Below are positions 34,293 to 42,627 of a stretch of DNA of 64,000 nt, piece by piece; position 1 is the stretch's first letter; each line of letters opens with the position of its first letter. The DNA is from Kitasatospora sp. NBC_00315 (GTDB lineage: Bacteria; Actinomycetota; Actinomycetes; Streptomycetales; Streptomycetaceae). The notes beneath the pieces were generated by a model. That model was not told the DNA's origin. It did no database searches and saw only the letters and a list, made by a program, of their open reading frames with translations. The position numbers and the translations under genes were made by a program. Where the stretch lies: positions 62,001-126,000 of the forward strand of contig NZ_CP108025.1 of NCBI RefSeq assembly GCF_041435095.1, given 5' to 3'.

Positions 34293-36332
34293 TCAGTCGC
34301 TGAGGACGAACTGGTCGGTGATGAGGTGTCCCCAGTTCCCGGTGGCGTCGTCGAGGATCTGGATCTGTGCGGTCTGTCCCTGCAGGGTGGAGAGGTCCCA
34401 GCTGACCGGTCTGAGCACGCCTGTGTCGTTGCCGGTCGCGGTGCGCACGGGCTGTCCGTTGACGAGCAGGTTGACGCTGGTGGCGCCGGGCTGACCGAGG
34501 GGGTGGTTGCCACCGGCGATCAGGAAGTGCAGGGAGTTGCGGTCGATGGTGAAGCCGGCGGAGGTGATGGTGCCGGTGGCGGCGTCGGCGCCCGCGAAGG
34601 TGTCCAGGACCTGCTTGCCGACTGAGCCGGTCAGGATCTCGGCGCTCGGTGCTGTTCCGGCGAAACTGCCGGTGGTGGTCCAGCCGGCTCCGTAGGAGGT
34701 GCCTTCGAAGTCGGCAAGCGGTTTGGCCGGTCGCTGGGCGACGTTGGCGAATTCGGTGATCGTCAGGTTGGTGAAGGTCGCGGCGCCGCCGCTGGCGAAG
34801 AGGTTGATGCCGCCGTCGGCCGGGTTGGCGAAGACCTCGCTCGAGTGCACGTAGCGGCCGTCGTCGAGGAAGTACTCGATGGTGGTGCGGTCGACGAGGA
34901 TCTTCAGGTGGGCGGACGTCTTGGTGCGGTCCCAGGGCGCGTGGCTCTCCTGGTGCTGCCCTGTGGTGTCCGGGCTGCCGGTCTGGGCCCGGTTCAGGTA
35001 GCTGTAGTCGTGGTAGATCCCGGCGTCGGCGTGTCGGGTGCCGTCCGCGGAGACGCGCAGTTGCACGCCGACGTTGTCGAGTGAGGTCCAGCTGACGTCG
35101 GCGTCCAGTTGGTAGGCGTTGCCGTGGTAGCTCAGGGGGGTGGAGCCGTTCACGGTGACGGTGCCGAGACTGGTGGTCCGGGTTGCGTGGGAGGCGAGGG
35201 CCGCAACGGGCTGCGAGGCCAGCGCGTAGCCGTCCGGGTAGTGCTTGAGGCTGATCTGGCGGGTGATCGAGTCGGTGCCGTTGAAGCCGTCGTTCGTCCA
35301 GGTGGGAGTGGTGTGGGGGTAGGCCCAGTTGTTCATCCAGGCCATCGCGAAGCGGTGGTCGAGCGGGGCGGCCGGGTCTTCCCAGGTGACGCCGCCGTAC
35401 CAGTCGAACCCGTGGTCGAGCCAGCGCGGTGCGGTGCTGTCGGGGATGAAGGTGGTGCCATTGAAGGTGCCGGTCCAGTACGCGTAGGTGTTGGGGGCAC
35501 CGGTCAGGTAGCCGTTGGCGCTCATGCCCAGTACCCAGTGCAGCGTGCCGTCGTCGGCGCGCAGCTGGAAGAGGTCGGGGCATTCCAGGGAGCCGAGGCC
35601 GGTGTGGACGGAGTCCGAGGCCCAGGTCCAGTTCTTCAGGTCGGGGGAGGTGAAGAAACCGATCCGGTCGCCCTCGGTGGCGAGCAGCACCCAGCGCTGG
35701 CGCCCGGCGTCCCAGAGCACTTTGGGGTCGCGGAAGTCGGCGCGGCCGGCGTTGGGGATGACGGGTGTGTCGCCGTAGGGGCGGAAGTTGCGGCCGCCGT
35801 CCGTGGAGAACCACAGGAATTGGGCCTGGGGGCCGGAGCCGTTGGCGATCTGGCCGGCGGTCGGGTGGTCCATCTGGGTGACCAGCATGACGATCGCACC
35901 GGCGCCGAAGCCGGCCGTGTTGTTCGTGTCCACGACAGTGGACCCGGACCAGAGGTCGTAGTTGGCGTTGGTCTTCTTCGGGGCGGCGATGCCTTGGTCC
36001 TGGAAGACCACGTTGTCGGTGGTGGTCGCCATGCGCCAGGCGGTGCCGACCGTCTGGTCGTAGTCGGCGTTGTAGAGGTAGTAGTACTGGAAGGCCCCGT
36101 TGACGTAGATGGGCCGCTGCGGGTCGTTCTTCCAGTGGTCGGGGACGGTGAAGTGGTAGACGTCCCGGTAGGTGTCGGCGGCCCGGGCCTTCGGCGGGGC
36201 GGTGGGGCCGAGGACCGTCGCGGCGAGCGCGAGGAGAACGACCAGGCCGAGCCGCAGGGCGGTTCTGGGGTTTCTGCGTCTGTACGCCTGTGGGGCGGGG
36301 GTGTGGGGGTGGTGCGAAGAGCGGGAGAACAC
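34293..36332 (-). CDS. Secreted GH32 enzyme, levanbiohydrolase-like
   Basis: 679 residues; twin-basic, hydrophobic signal peptide about 1-51. Triad: HWKNDPQRPIYVNG (Asp70), FRDPKVLW (201-203), SLECPDLFQL (Glu250). The N-D-P-Q-(R/G)-P variant resembles the group of levan-degrading enzymes from Streptomyces and Arthrobacter (levanbiohydrolase, levan fructotransferase) rather than invertases. The C-terminal sandwich includes AHLKILVDRTTIEYFLDDGR. It ends with a further module (residues 545-679, IAGGNHPLGQPGATSVNLLV, WGHLITDQFVLSD) related to the inserts of the preceding enzyme. It would yield levan oligosaccharides for uptake. Product specificity is inference. Confidence 0.85.
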   Translation of the reverse strand: MFSRSSHHPHTPAPQAYRRRNPRTALRLGLVVLLALAATVLGPTAPPKARAADTYRDVYHFTVPDHWKNDPQRPIYVNGAFQYYYLYNADYDQTVGTAWRMATTTDNVVFQDQGIAAPKKTNANYDLWSGSTVVDTNNTAGFGAGAIVMLVTQMDHPTAGQIANGSGPQAQFLWFSTDGGRNFRPYGDTPVIPNAGRADFRDPKVLWDAGRQRWVLLATEGDRIGFFTSPDLKNWTWASDSVHTGLGSLECPDLFQLRADDGTLHWVLGMSANGYLTGAPNTYAYWTGTFNGTTFIPDSTAPRWLDHGFDWYGGVTWEDPAAPLDHRFAMAWMNNWAYPHTTPTWTNDGFNGTDSITRQISLKHYPDGYALASQPVAALASHATRTTSLGTVTVNGSTPLSYHGNAYQLDADVSWTSLDNVGVQLRVSADGTRHADAGIYHDYSYLNRAQTGSPDTTGQHQESHAPWDRTKTSAHLKILVDRTTIEYFLDDGRYVHSSEVFANPADGGINLFASGGAATFTNLTITEFANVAQRPAKPLADFEGTSYGAGWTTTGSFAGTAPSAEILTGSVGKQVLDTFAGADAATGTITSAGFTIDRNSLHFLIAGGNHPLGQPGATSVNLLVNGQPVRTATGNDTGVLRPVSWDLSTLQGQTAQIQILDDATGNWGHLITDQFVLSD

Positions 36333-36370
36333 GTCGGCCTCCTGGCCTTCTCGATGGGTGGCGGGAGCCC

Positions 36371-36397
36371 GCCGGGGCCCTGTCCCGGGGCCCCGGC
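36371..36397 (-). terminator. Intercistronic hairpin
   Basis: GCCGGGGCCC, 7-base loop, GGGCCCCGGC, between the cytosolic fructosidase stop and the secreted GH32 start. It could attenuate transcription within the block. Confidence 0.45.
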
Positions 36398-36411
36398 GAA
36401 GAGTGTGGGTG

Positions 36412-37419
36412 TCAGGCGCCGGTGGCCACGGGGGTGCAGTCGGCGCTCAGGACACCGGTCGGCGTGGGGGCGTCGACGGTCAGTCGGCGGCCGTCCCAGG
36501 CCACCGGCATGGGGTCGCTGATGCTGCCGACGAAGGCGCCGTCAGGGCCGGTGTGGTGGAAGGCCATCAGGATCCAGCGTTCGTCGGCGCGGCGGCGGAT
36601 CAGCTTGCCGCTGTAGAAGCGGTCGTCGGTCACCTGCTCGGCGGCGTCGATGTCGTAGGGACCGAGCAGGCTCTGCGCCGGAGCGGCCCAGATGCCGCCG
36701 CGGGTGCCGGTGGCGCGGCGCTGCTGCGAGGCGTGCTCGGCCAGGCAGGAGAAGAGCAGCACCGCCTGGCCGTCCACGATCTCGGTCTGCGTCACCTCCA
36801 GCTGCCCGAAGCCCCGGACAGCGGGGGCCGAGAGGGGTGGGCGGACCTCCCAGTGACGCAGGTCGGTGGAGACCGCGTGGCCCACGACGCCGCGCTCGAA
36901 GGCCGGCCCGTGGGTGGCCCGGGCGGTGATCAGCATGTGCCAGCTGCGGCCGGCCGGGTCGGGGAAGACCCACGGGTCGCGGAAGGCTTCGTCGTGCCAC
37001 TGTCCCTGCTGCAGCGTCTCGTACCAGCGCGGGTCGGCGCCGAGGGGAGGGGTGTCGGACTTGTGCCAGGTCATCAGGTCGGGGCTGGTGGCGTAGCCGA
37101 TGCGCTGGATGTTCTTGCCCTCGGGCGCGCGGGTGGAACCGGTGTAGAAGAGGAACCAGGTGCCGTCCGGGTGGCGGACCACGGAGCCGGTCCAGGTGGC
37201 GAGGTCGTCGAAGGCGGGGACGTCCGCGCGGACCAGTGCGTCCTGGACGCGGGTCCAGTGCGTGAGGTCGGCCGAGACGGCGTGGCCGATCGAGGCTCGG
37301 TAGTGCCGGGCCTCGGGGTCGTGGAGGGCGCGGGAGGCGTAGAGGAAGAACAGGTGGTACTGCTCCCCGTCGTCGGCGAACCAGAAGTCCCAGACCCAGG
37401 AGTCGGGCAGAGCGAACAT
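36412..37419 (-). CDS. Cytosolic clan GH-J (GH32/GH68-like) beta-fructosidase
   Basis: 335 residues and no signal peptide. From the ATG at 37419 the protein begins MFALPDSWVWDFWFADDGEQ, with Asp11 in the nucleophile position (W-V-W-D). TWTGSVVRHPDG and FRDPWVFPDP (RDP 147-149) follow, then FGQLEVTQTEIV with Glu208 as the likely acid/base. It lacks the GH32 C-terminal sandwich, so it is a single five-bladed propeller. In the block it follows the transporter genes and would split imported fructo-oligosaccharides or sucrose. An ATG at 37443 is an alternative start. Confidence 0.78.
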   Translation of the reverse strand: MFALPDSWVWDFWFADDGEQYHLFFLYASRALHDPEARHYRASIGHAVSADLTHWTRVQDALVRADVPAFDDLATWTGSVVRHPDGTWFLFYTGSTRAPEGKNIQRIGYATSPDLMTWHKSDTPPLGADPRWYETLQQGQWHDEAFRDPWVFPDPAGRSWHMLITARATHGPAFERGVVGHAVSTDLRHWEVRPPLSAPAVRGFGQLEVTQTEIVDGQAVLLFSCLAEHASQQRRATGTRGGIWAAPAQSLLGPYDIDAAEQVTDDRFYSGKLIRRRADERWILMAFHHTGPDGAFVGSISDPMPVAWDGRRLTVDAPTPTGVLSADCTPVATGA

Positions 37420-37531
37420 GGAGGCAGGGGCCTTTCGGGGCATGCCTGTGCAGCCGTGCCGGCCGCGCCGAGGCGCGGCCCGGACGCGGGCGGTACAGGC
37501 GGTCGTGGGAGGAGGGGTGGCGGCGGCGGGG

Positions 37532-38440
37532 TCAGCCCTTGACGCCGCTCGCGGCAACGCTGCTGACGAAGGCCCGCTGGAAGGCGAGGAAGACCAGGAG
37601 CACCGGGATGGTGATCATTGAGGCGTACGCCATGACCTCGCCCCAGGCGGTGGTGTCCTGGAAGAAGTACTGCATGCCGACCATGACCGGGCGCAGTTTC
37701 TCGTCCTGGACGACCATCGAAGGCCACAGGTACTGGTTCCAGGCCGGCAGGAAGGTCAGGATCGCGACCGTTGCGAAGGCGGGGCCCGACAGCGGGACGA
37801 CGATGCGGCGGTAGATGGTGAACCAGCCGGCGCCGTCGATTCTGGCGGCCTCATCCAGCGAGGTGGGGATGGTCGAGAAGTACTGGGCGAACAGGAAGAT
37901 GGAGAAGCCGTTCGCCACGAACGGGATGATCTGCACCTTGTAGCTGTCGAGCCAGCCGATGTCGTAGACCAGGCTGCCGTCCTGGAAGAGCAGCGTGGGC
38001 AGGTGCGCGACCCAGTAGACCATCGGCACGGCGATCGTCTCGAACGGGACGATGAGGGTGGCGATGACCAGCATCAGGACGAGTCTGCGGCCCTTCCAGC
38101 GCAGCCGGGAGAGCGCGAAACCTGCCATCGAGTTGACGACCAGGCCGAGACCGACGATCAGCACGGTCACCAGGATCGAGTTGAACAGGAAACGGCCCAC
38201 GGGGACGCGGGCGAAGACGCCCCTGTAGTTGTCCAGGCTGATGTGGCCGGACGGGAGGAAGGCGCGCCAGCTGTCGGTGTCGGAGAGGATCTGCCCGTCC
38301 GGCTTCAGGCTGGAGACGAACATGAAGACCAGCGGGAAGAGGAAGAAGAGGGCCAGGCCGGTCAGTACCAGGTAGGACCAGACGCGGCGGCGGCGGCGCA
38401 GCTGCCGTTGCGCGTGTGGGATGTCGTGGGATCGGGCCAT
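37532..38440 (-). CDS. ABC sugar transporter permease (MalG type)
   Basis: 302 residues with six membrane helices. The EAA loop, SLDEAARIDGAGWFTIYRRI, contacts the ATPase. Typical start of a CUT1 second permease (LALFFLFPLVFMFVSSLKPD). It starts 3 bases after the first permease stop. No ATPase gene is present in the block, which is normal for Streptomyces CUT1 importers that share MsiK. Confidence 0.9.
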   Translation of the reverse strand: MARSHDIPHAQRQLRRRRRVWSYLVLTGLALFFLFPLVFMFVSSLKPDGQILSDTDSWRAFLPSGHISLDNYRGVFARVPVGRFLFNSILVTVLIVGLGLVVNSMAGFALSRLRWKGRRLVLMLVIATLIVPFETIAVPMVYWVAHLPTLLFQDGSLVYDIGWLDSYKVQIIPFVANGFSIFLFAQYFSTIPTSLDEAARIDGAGWFTIYRRIVVPLSGPAFATVAILTFLPAWNQYLWPSMVVQDEKLRPVMVGMQYFFQDTTAWGEVMAYASMITIPVLLVFLAFQRAFVSSVAASGVKG

Positions 38441-38443
38441 GGT

Positions 38444-39436
38444 TCAGTCCTTGTCGCGGGTGAGGAAGCGCTGCACCAGCGCGATGATCAGCACGATGAC
38501 GAAGAAGATCAGCGAGAGCGCGGAGCCGTAGCCGATCTGCTGCTGGCTGTAGCCGACCCGCACCGCGTGGTAGACCAGGGTGGTGGTCGAGTCGACGGGT
38601 CCGCCCTGCGTCATGACGTCGATCTGCACGAAGAGGCCGAGGGCGGCGATCGTGATGGTGATCAGGACGAAGACCCTGGTCGACCGCAGGCAGGGCCAGG
38701 TGACGTTCTTGAACTGCTGCCAGGTCCCCGCGCCGTCCATGCGGGCCGCTTCGTAGAGCTCCTGGGGGATGGTCTGCAGTCCGGAGAGCCAGATCAGCAT
38801 GTGGAAGCCGACGGCCTGCCAGATCGAGAGCACGATGATCGCGCCGAGGGCGGTGTTCGGGTTGTTCAGCCAGGCCGTGCCCTGCCAGGCGCCGAACGTG
38901 ACCGAGTTGATGAAGGAGTTCACCAGCCCGTTGCCCTGGTACATGAACTTCCACAGAATCGACACCACGACGATCGAGGTGACGACGGGGATGAAGAAGA
39001 TCACGCGGAACGCGGTCACGCCCCGGATCTTCTGGTTGACCAACAGGGCCAGGAAGAGCCCGAAGCCGGCCTGGACCGGGACGACCACGGCGGCGAAGGC
39101 GAAGGTGTTGATCAGTGAGTGGAAGAAGCTCGGGTCGATGGTGAAGGCCCGGACGAAGTTGTCCCAGCCCACGAACCTGGTGGGCTCCGGTGAGATCAGT
39201 CGCGCGTTGGTGAAGGCGAGCGCGAAGCCCAGCAGGACCGGCACTATCAGGAAACCGAGCAGGAGGAGGATCGCCGGCGCGGCCATCGCGATGCCGGCCC
39301 GGGTCTCGGCGCGGCGGGCGCGCCCGGTCGCCCGGCGGCCGGCGCGCCGCGCGGTGGCCGGAGAGTCGTTGGCGGGGGGAGCGTTCTGAGGGGCGGGGGC
39401 GGCGGAGGTGCTGTCCAGCCGATAGGTCGCCGTCAT
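38444..39436 (-). CDS. ABC sugar transporter permease (MalF type)
   Basis: 330 residues: an Ala/Arg-rich cytosolic N-terminal part (1-48), then six helices beginning AGIAMAAPAILLLLGFLIVP. EAA loop: IPQELYEAARMDGAGTWQQF. Partner of the MalG-type permease. It is separated from the binding-protein gene by 111 bases containing a strong hairpin. Confidence 0.9.
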   Translation of the reverse strand: MTATYRLDSTSAAPAPQNAPPANDSPATARRAGRRATGRARRAETRAGIAMAAPAILLLLGFLIVPVLLGFALAFTNARLISPEPTRFVGWDNFVRAFTIDPSFFHSLINTFAFAAVVVPVQAGFGLFLALLVNQKIRGVTAFRVIFFIPVVTSIVVVSILWKFMYQGNGLVNSFINSVTFGAWQGTAWLNNPNTALGAIIVLSIWQAVGFHMLIWLSGLQTIPQELYEAARMDGAGTWQQFKNVTWPCLRSTRVFVLITITIAALGLFVQIDVMTQGGPVDSTTTLVYHAVRVGYSQQQIGYGSALSLIFFVIVLIIALVQRFLTRDKD

Positions 39437-39518
39437 GAAGGGATGCCTTTCCGGAGCGATCGGCGCTCTGGCCGCCGGCCGCCGCCCGGTCCGCGCACGG
39501 CGGCGTCGGGCGGCGGCC

Positions 39519-39546
39519 GGGTCGGGGCCCCAGAAGGGGCCGACCC
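39519..39546 (-). terminator. Hairpin after the binding-protein gene
   Basis: GGGTCGGGGCCCC-AGAA-GGGGCCGACCC immediately follows the binding-protein stop (39548). It probably stabilises or partly terminates the mRNA so that the binding protein exceeds the permeases. Confidence 0.6.
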
Positions 39547-39547
39547 G

Positions 39548-40840
39548 TCAGCTGCCGTAGTTGTTGTTCGACGAGATGTCGCTGTCGATCGCCTGCACCG
39601 CGGTATCCAGCGTCGACTTCACGTCGGCGCCGTTCATGATGTCCTTGGCGGCCTTCTCGAAAGTGGTCGAGATCACCGGGTAACCGGGAGTGGCCGGGCG
39701 GGCGAGTGCGAACTTCTGCGACAGTTCGGCGAACTGGTGCAGGGAGCCGTTCGGCCCGAAGTACTTCGAGGCGGCGGCGGCGGTGCTGGTGGAGGGGATG
39801 ACGACCTGGCTGTCGGCGAAGTCGGTCAGGTACTTGTCCTGGAAGCTGTACTGCAGGTAGGCGCGGGCGCCCTCGCTCTGCTGCGTGCCGCAGGCGGTGG
39901 AGATGCCCCACTGCCAGGAGGCGCCGCCGATCTTCGCGCCGTGGCCGAAGTCGACCGGCGGAAGTACCAGCAGATCGGACCCGACCTTCTGCAGCGCGTC
40001 CTGGGCGTTCCAGACGCCGGTGTAGCTGAGCGCCACCTTGTTGTCGATGAAGTTCTGGTTGCCGACGGGGCCGTTGTTGTTGGTCCAGCCCTTCTTGAAG
40101 GCCTGCTGGAACCAGGTGAAGAAGCGCACGGCGTCGGGGCCGTTGAGCTTGCCGTCGGCGGACTTCATCGCGGTGCGGTCGATCTCGTCGCCGCCGGCGC
40201 TCGCGAGCATCGGGGAGTAGGCGTAGGACCACCACTCGCCCTTGTCGGCGGCGCCCAGGTCGAGCGGGGTGTCGTAGCCGGCGGCCTTGAGCTTGGCGTT
40301 GACCGCGTTGAACTCGTCCAGGGTCCAGGGCTGGTCCACGGTCGGGACGCGGACTCCGGCCTCGGTCAGCACGGACTTGCGGGCGAAGATCGCCATCGCG
40401 GCGTCCCAGTACCCGGCGGAGTAGACCTCGCCCTTGTAGCGGCCCACGGCGGTCGGCAGCAGGCCGTCGATGAGCGAGGAGGGCAGGTTGAGCGGCTGGA
40501 GGTAGCCGGCCCAGGCCCAGTTCGGCATGATCGGGCCGTCCATGTCCATCAGACAGGGCAGCTTGTGTGCGGCGGCAGCCGAGGTGATCGCGTCGTTGTA
40601 GGAGCCCTGCGGGAAGTTCTGCTGGACGACCTGGTACTTGCTCTGCGAGGCGTTGAAGTCGGTGATGATCTTCTTGTAGACCGCCAGTTCGCCGGGGTTT
40701 CCGGCCGAGTGGGTCCACATGGTGATCTGGACCGGACCGCCGCCCGACGCGGACCCGTCGTGGCTCGCCTTTGCGCAGCCGGTCAGGGAGACCGAGGCGA
40801 GAAGGCCCGCCGCTGCTATGATGGACAGGGATTGACGCAC
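39548..40840 (-). CDS. Sugar ABC transporter substrate-binding lipoprotein
   Basis: 430 residues from the GTG at 40840 (AAAGGGA upstream). Lipobox SVSLTGCAKA, so it is membrane-anchored at Cys22. Family 1 (CUT1) features: VQITMWTHSAGNPGE at the start, TDFNASQSKYQVVQQNFPQG, KGEVYSAGYWDAAMAIFARK, and a WQWGISTAC segment. It heads the fructan transport block and would bind fructo-oligosaccharides; ligand specificity is inferred from the GH32 neighbours. A longer in-frame upstream extension is spurious. Confidence 0.85.
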   Translation of the reverse strand: MRQSLSIIAAAGLLASVSLTGCAKASHDGSASGGGPVQITMWTHSAGNPGELAVYKKIITDFNASQSKYQVVQQNFPQGSYNDAITSAAAAHKLPCLMDMDGPIMPNWAWAGYLQPLNLPSSLIDGLLPTAVGRYKGEVYSAGYWDAAMAIFARKSVLTEAGVRVPTVDQPWTLDEFNAVNAKLKAAGYDTPLDLGAADKGEWWSYAYSPMLASAGGDEIDRTAMKSADGKLNGPDAVRFFTWFQQAFKKGWTNNNGPVGNQNFIDNKVALSYTGVWNAQDALQKVGSDLLVLPPVDFGHGAKIGGASWQWGISTACGTQQSEGARAYLQYSFQDKYLTDFADSQVVIPSTSTAAAASKYFGPNGSLHQFAELSQKFALARPATPGYPVISTTFEKAAKDIMNGADVKSTLDTAVQAIDSDISSNNNYGS

Positions 40841-40921
40841 GATTATGTCCCTTTCTGGGGTCGACGCCCTACGTCGGCCCCGGTGCTGGTGGCAGCTCCA
40901 ACTGCCAACCAGTAAAGGTGA

Positions 40922-40964
40922 GTCCGCCGTCGGTCTCAGATAGAAGCTGGTTCCGACGGCGGAC
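40922..40964 (-). terminator. 12-bp inverted repeat around the LacI stop
   Basis: GTCCGCCGTCGG (40922-40933) and CCGACGGCGGAC (40953-40964) flank the regulator's stop codon. Possible terminator separating lacI from the transport block. Confidence 0.5.
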
Positions 40965-41976
40965 CCACGGAGTCCCGACGAATGATCGGGCACGGCATGA
41001 GGAGCGGGACGCCGGGCTCGGTCTCCCGCAGGCCCAGAGCGACCTCCATCGCCCAGCGCCCCATCTCGTAGTGCGGCAGTGCGACCGTGGTCAGCGGCGG
41101 GTCCAGTTCGGCGGCGACCAGTTGCTGATCGTCGTAACCCACCACCGACAGGTCTGCCGGGATGTCCAGGCCCGCACGGCGCGCGGCGGAGTAGACACCC
41201 ATCGCCATACGGTCGTTGAAGCAGAAAATCGCGGTCGGCCGGCGCTCGACGGGCAGAGCGAGCAACTCTTCGGCCGCACCCCGGCCGCCGCTTGCATCCG
41301 TGGTTCCCCGCACGTGCAGCAGCGGGTCGGCGGTGATTCCCGCCTGGGCCAACGCCGAGAGGTAGCCCTCGTGACGCAAGCCGCAGGCGACGAGCCCGGT
41401 GTCTTCGAGGCCGTCGACGTAGGCGATCCTCCGGTGGCCGGCAGCGATCAGCTCCTGCGTCGCGGCCGCACCGCCGGCGCGCTCGTCCGGCACCGTCGCG
41501 GGTCGGCTGTCGCCCACGGGTCGGCAGTCGAGAAAGACCGTGGAATCCGGCAACCCGGCCGGCGCGGCCACCACCCGGTGCCACATCCGGGCATAGATCA
41601 TCGCCTCCACCTGCTGCCCGACCAGGGCCGCGATCGCCTGCCGCTCCCGTTCGACGTCGTCATCGGTATCCACAAAGACGACCAAGTAGCCGTGCTCGCG
41701 GGCCAGGTCGTTCACCCCCGCCAGCATCCGCCCCGCGAACGGCGTGGTCACGATGGTGTCGGAGATCAGCCCGATCGTCCGGCTGCGCTGCGTACGAAGG
41801 CTGCGCGCAACGGAGTTGGGGGCGTAACCGATACGCACGGCGGCCTCGCGCACCCGCGCCTGCGTCTCCGGCGAGATGCGGGTGCGTGTACCGGGGGCGT
41901 CACTGAGCACCATGGAAACGGTGGCGGTGGACACCCCCGCCGCCGAGGCGACATCCGCCATGCGCACCCGTGCCAT
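40936..41976 (-). CDS. LacI-family regulator of the fructan transport block
   Basis: 346 residues from the ATG at 41976. HTH MARVRMADVASAAGVSTATV, SMVLSD, hinge region ARVREAAVRIGYAPNSVARS, then a periplasmic-binding-type sensor (RTIGLISDTIVTTPFAGRML, AIFCFNDRMAMGVYSAARRA, SVVGYDDQQLVAAELDPPLT). It lies directly upstream of the binding-protein gene in the same direction. A perfect TTAATCGATTAA palindrome just upstream of its start could be its own operator. Confidence 0.88.
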   Translation of the reverse strand: MARVRMADVASAAGVSTATVSMVLSDAPGTRTRISPETQARVREAAVRIGYAPNSVARSLRTQRSRTIGLISDTIVTTPFAGRMLAGVNDLAREHGYLVVFVDTDDDVERERQAIAALVGQQVEAMIYARMWHRVVAAPAGLPDSTVFLDCRPVGDSRPATVPDERAGGAAATQELIAAGHRRIAYVDGLEDTGLVACGLRHEGYLSALAQAGITADPLLHVRGTTDASGGRGAAEELLALPVERRPTAIFCFNDRMAMGVYSAARRAGLDIPADLSVVGYDDQQLVAAELDPPLTTVALPHYEMGRWAMEVALGLRETEPGVPLLMPCPIIRRDSVGPPSEPASI

Positions 41977-42012
41977 CGACGATCCCTTACTGTCCGGCTT
42001 CAACCAATGTGT

Positions 42013-42024
42013 TTAATCGATTAA
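42013..42024. promoter_or_regulatory. Palindrome upstream of lacI
   Basis: TTAATCGATTAA, with a central CG as in LacI-family sites, 37 bases before the regulator's ATG and in an AT-rich patch (42006-42042). Candidate autoregulatory operator. Confidence 0.5.
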
Positions 42025-42106
42025 CTCGATGTTAATGAGTATGCAGTCGGCCCGATACAGCGTCAAGGCATGAAGCAGAGTGTGATCCGGACGTGATCAT
42101 CCGCCG

Positions 42107-42489
42107 CTACCGGCAGGAAAGCCCCAGCTCGGGGACGGTGAGGACAGCACGCGAACGGTCGCGGCACGCACGACCCGCACCCCGCCGGACCTTCAGGGCA
42201 AGCGCGGTGCATGCTCTCGCCGCCGCCAGGACGCGGACCTCGCCCGGGGCGCAGGTCTCGGCGGCCATCGTGGCGCGCATCCTGGTCGGGCCGCCGCCGA
42301 TCGCCGTGGTGAGGCCGTAGCGGGCGAGCAGCCGGGTCTGCACCGGGGTGTAGTGCACCTGGGGGCGGTACTGCTCCTGGAGGGGCGCGGTGTCGGCCAC
42401 CGCGGGGGATCCCCTGCGGTCAGTCCGAGGCAGACGGCGGTGGCCAGGACGGCCAGCGAGGAACCGCGGGTACGTCGGGACGCGGGCAT
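42107..42489 (-). pseudogene. Truncated secreted GH32 gene remnant
   Basis: The ATG at 42489 has AAGGAGCT upstream and encodes a signal-peptide-like MPASRRTRGSSLAVLATAVC, LGLTA. After a frameshift near 42410 the next frame reads VADTAPLQEQYRPQVHYTP, the typical mature N terminus of GH32 enzymes (compare YRPQIHYTLPDNW in the gene at 31662). Homology then stops before the catalytic Asp and an unrelated stretch runs to 42107. It is a third, lost fructan hydrolase. Confidence 0.55.
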
Positions 42490-42627
42490 GGGAGCTCCTT
42501 CGCAGAGCTTTGGGTGGGGGTGGGCGCGATCGCGGCTCGTCGGGGCATGGCTGCGCCGAGGCACGGCGGAAAGGCGGCGGTCGCGGCGACATGGCGGGCC
42601 GTTGGTGGGGGCGGCGGTGCGGTACTG

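Noticed and set aside
37851..40718. 955-codon minus-strand ORF
   Set aside because: Out-of-frame reading of the binding-protein and permease genes; Arg/Pro-rich with no domains.
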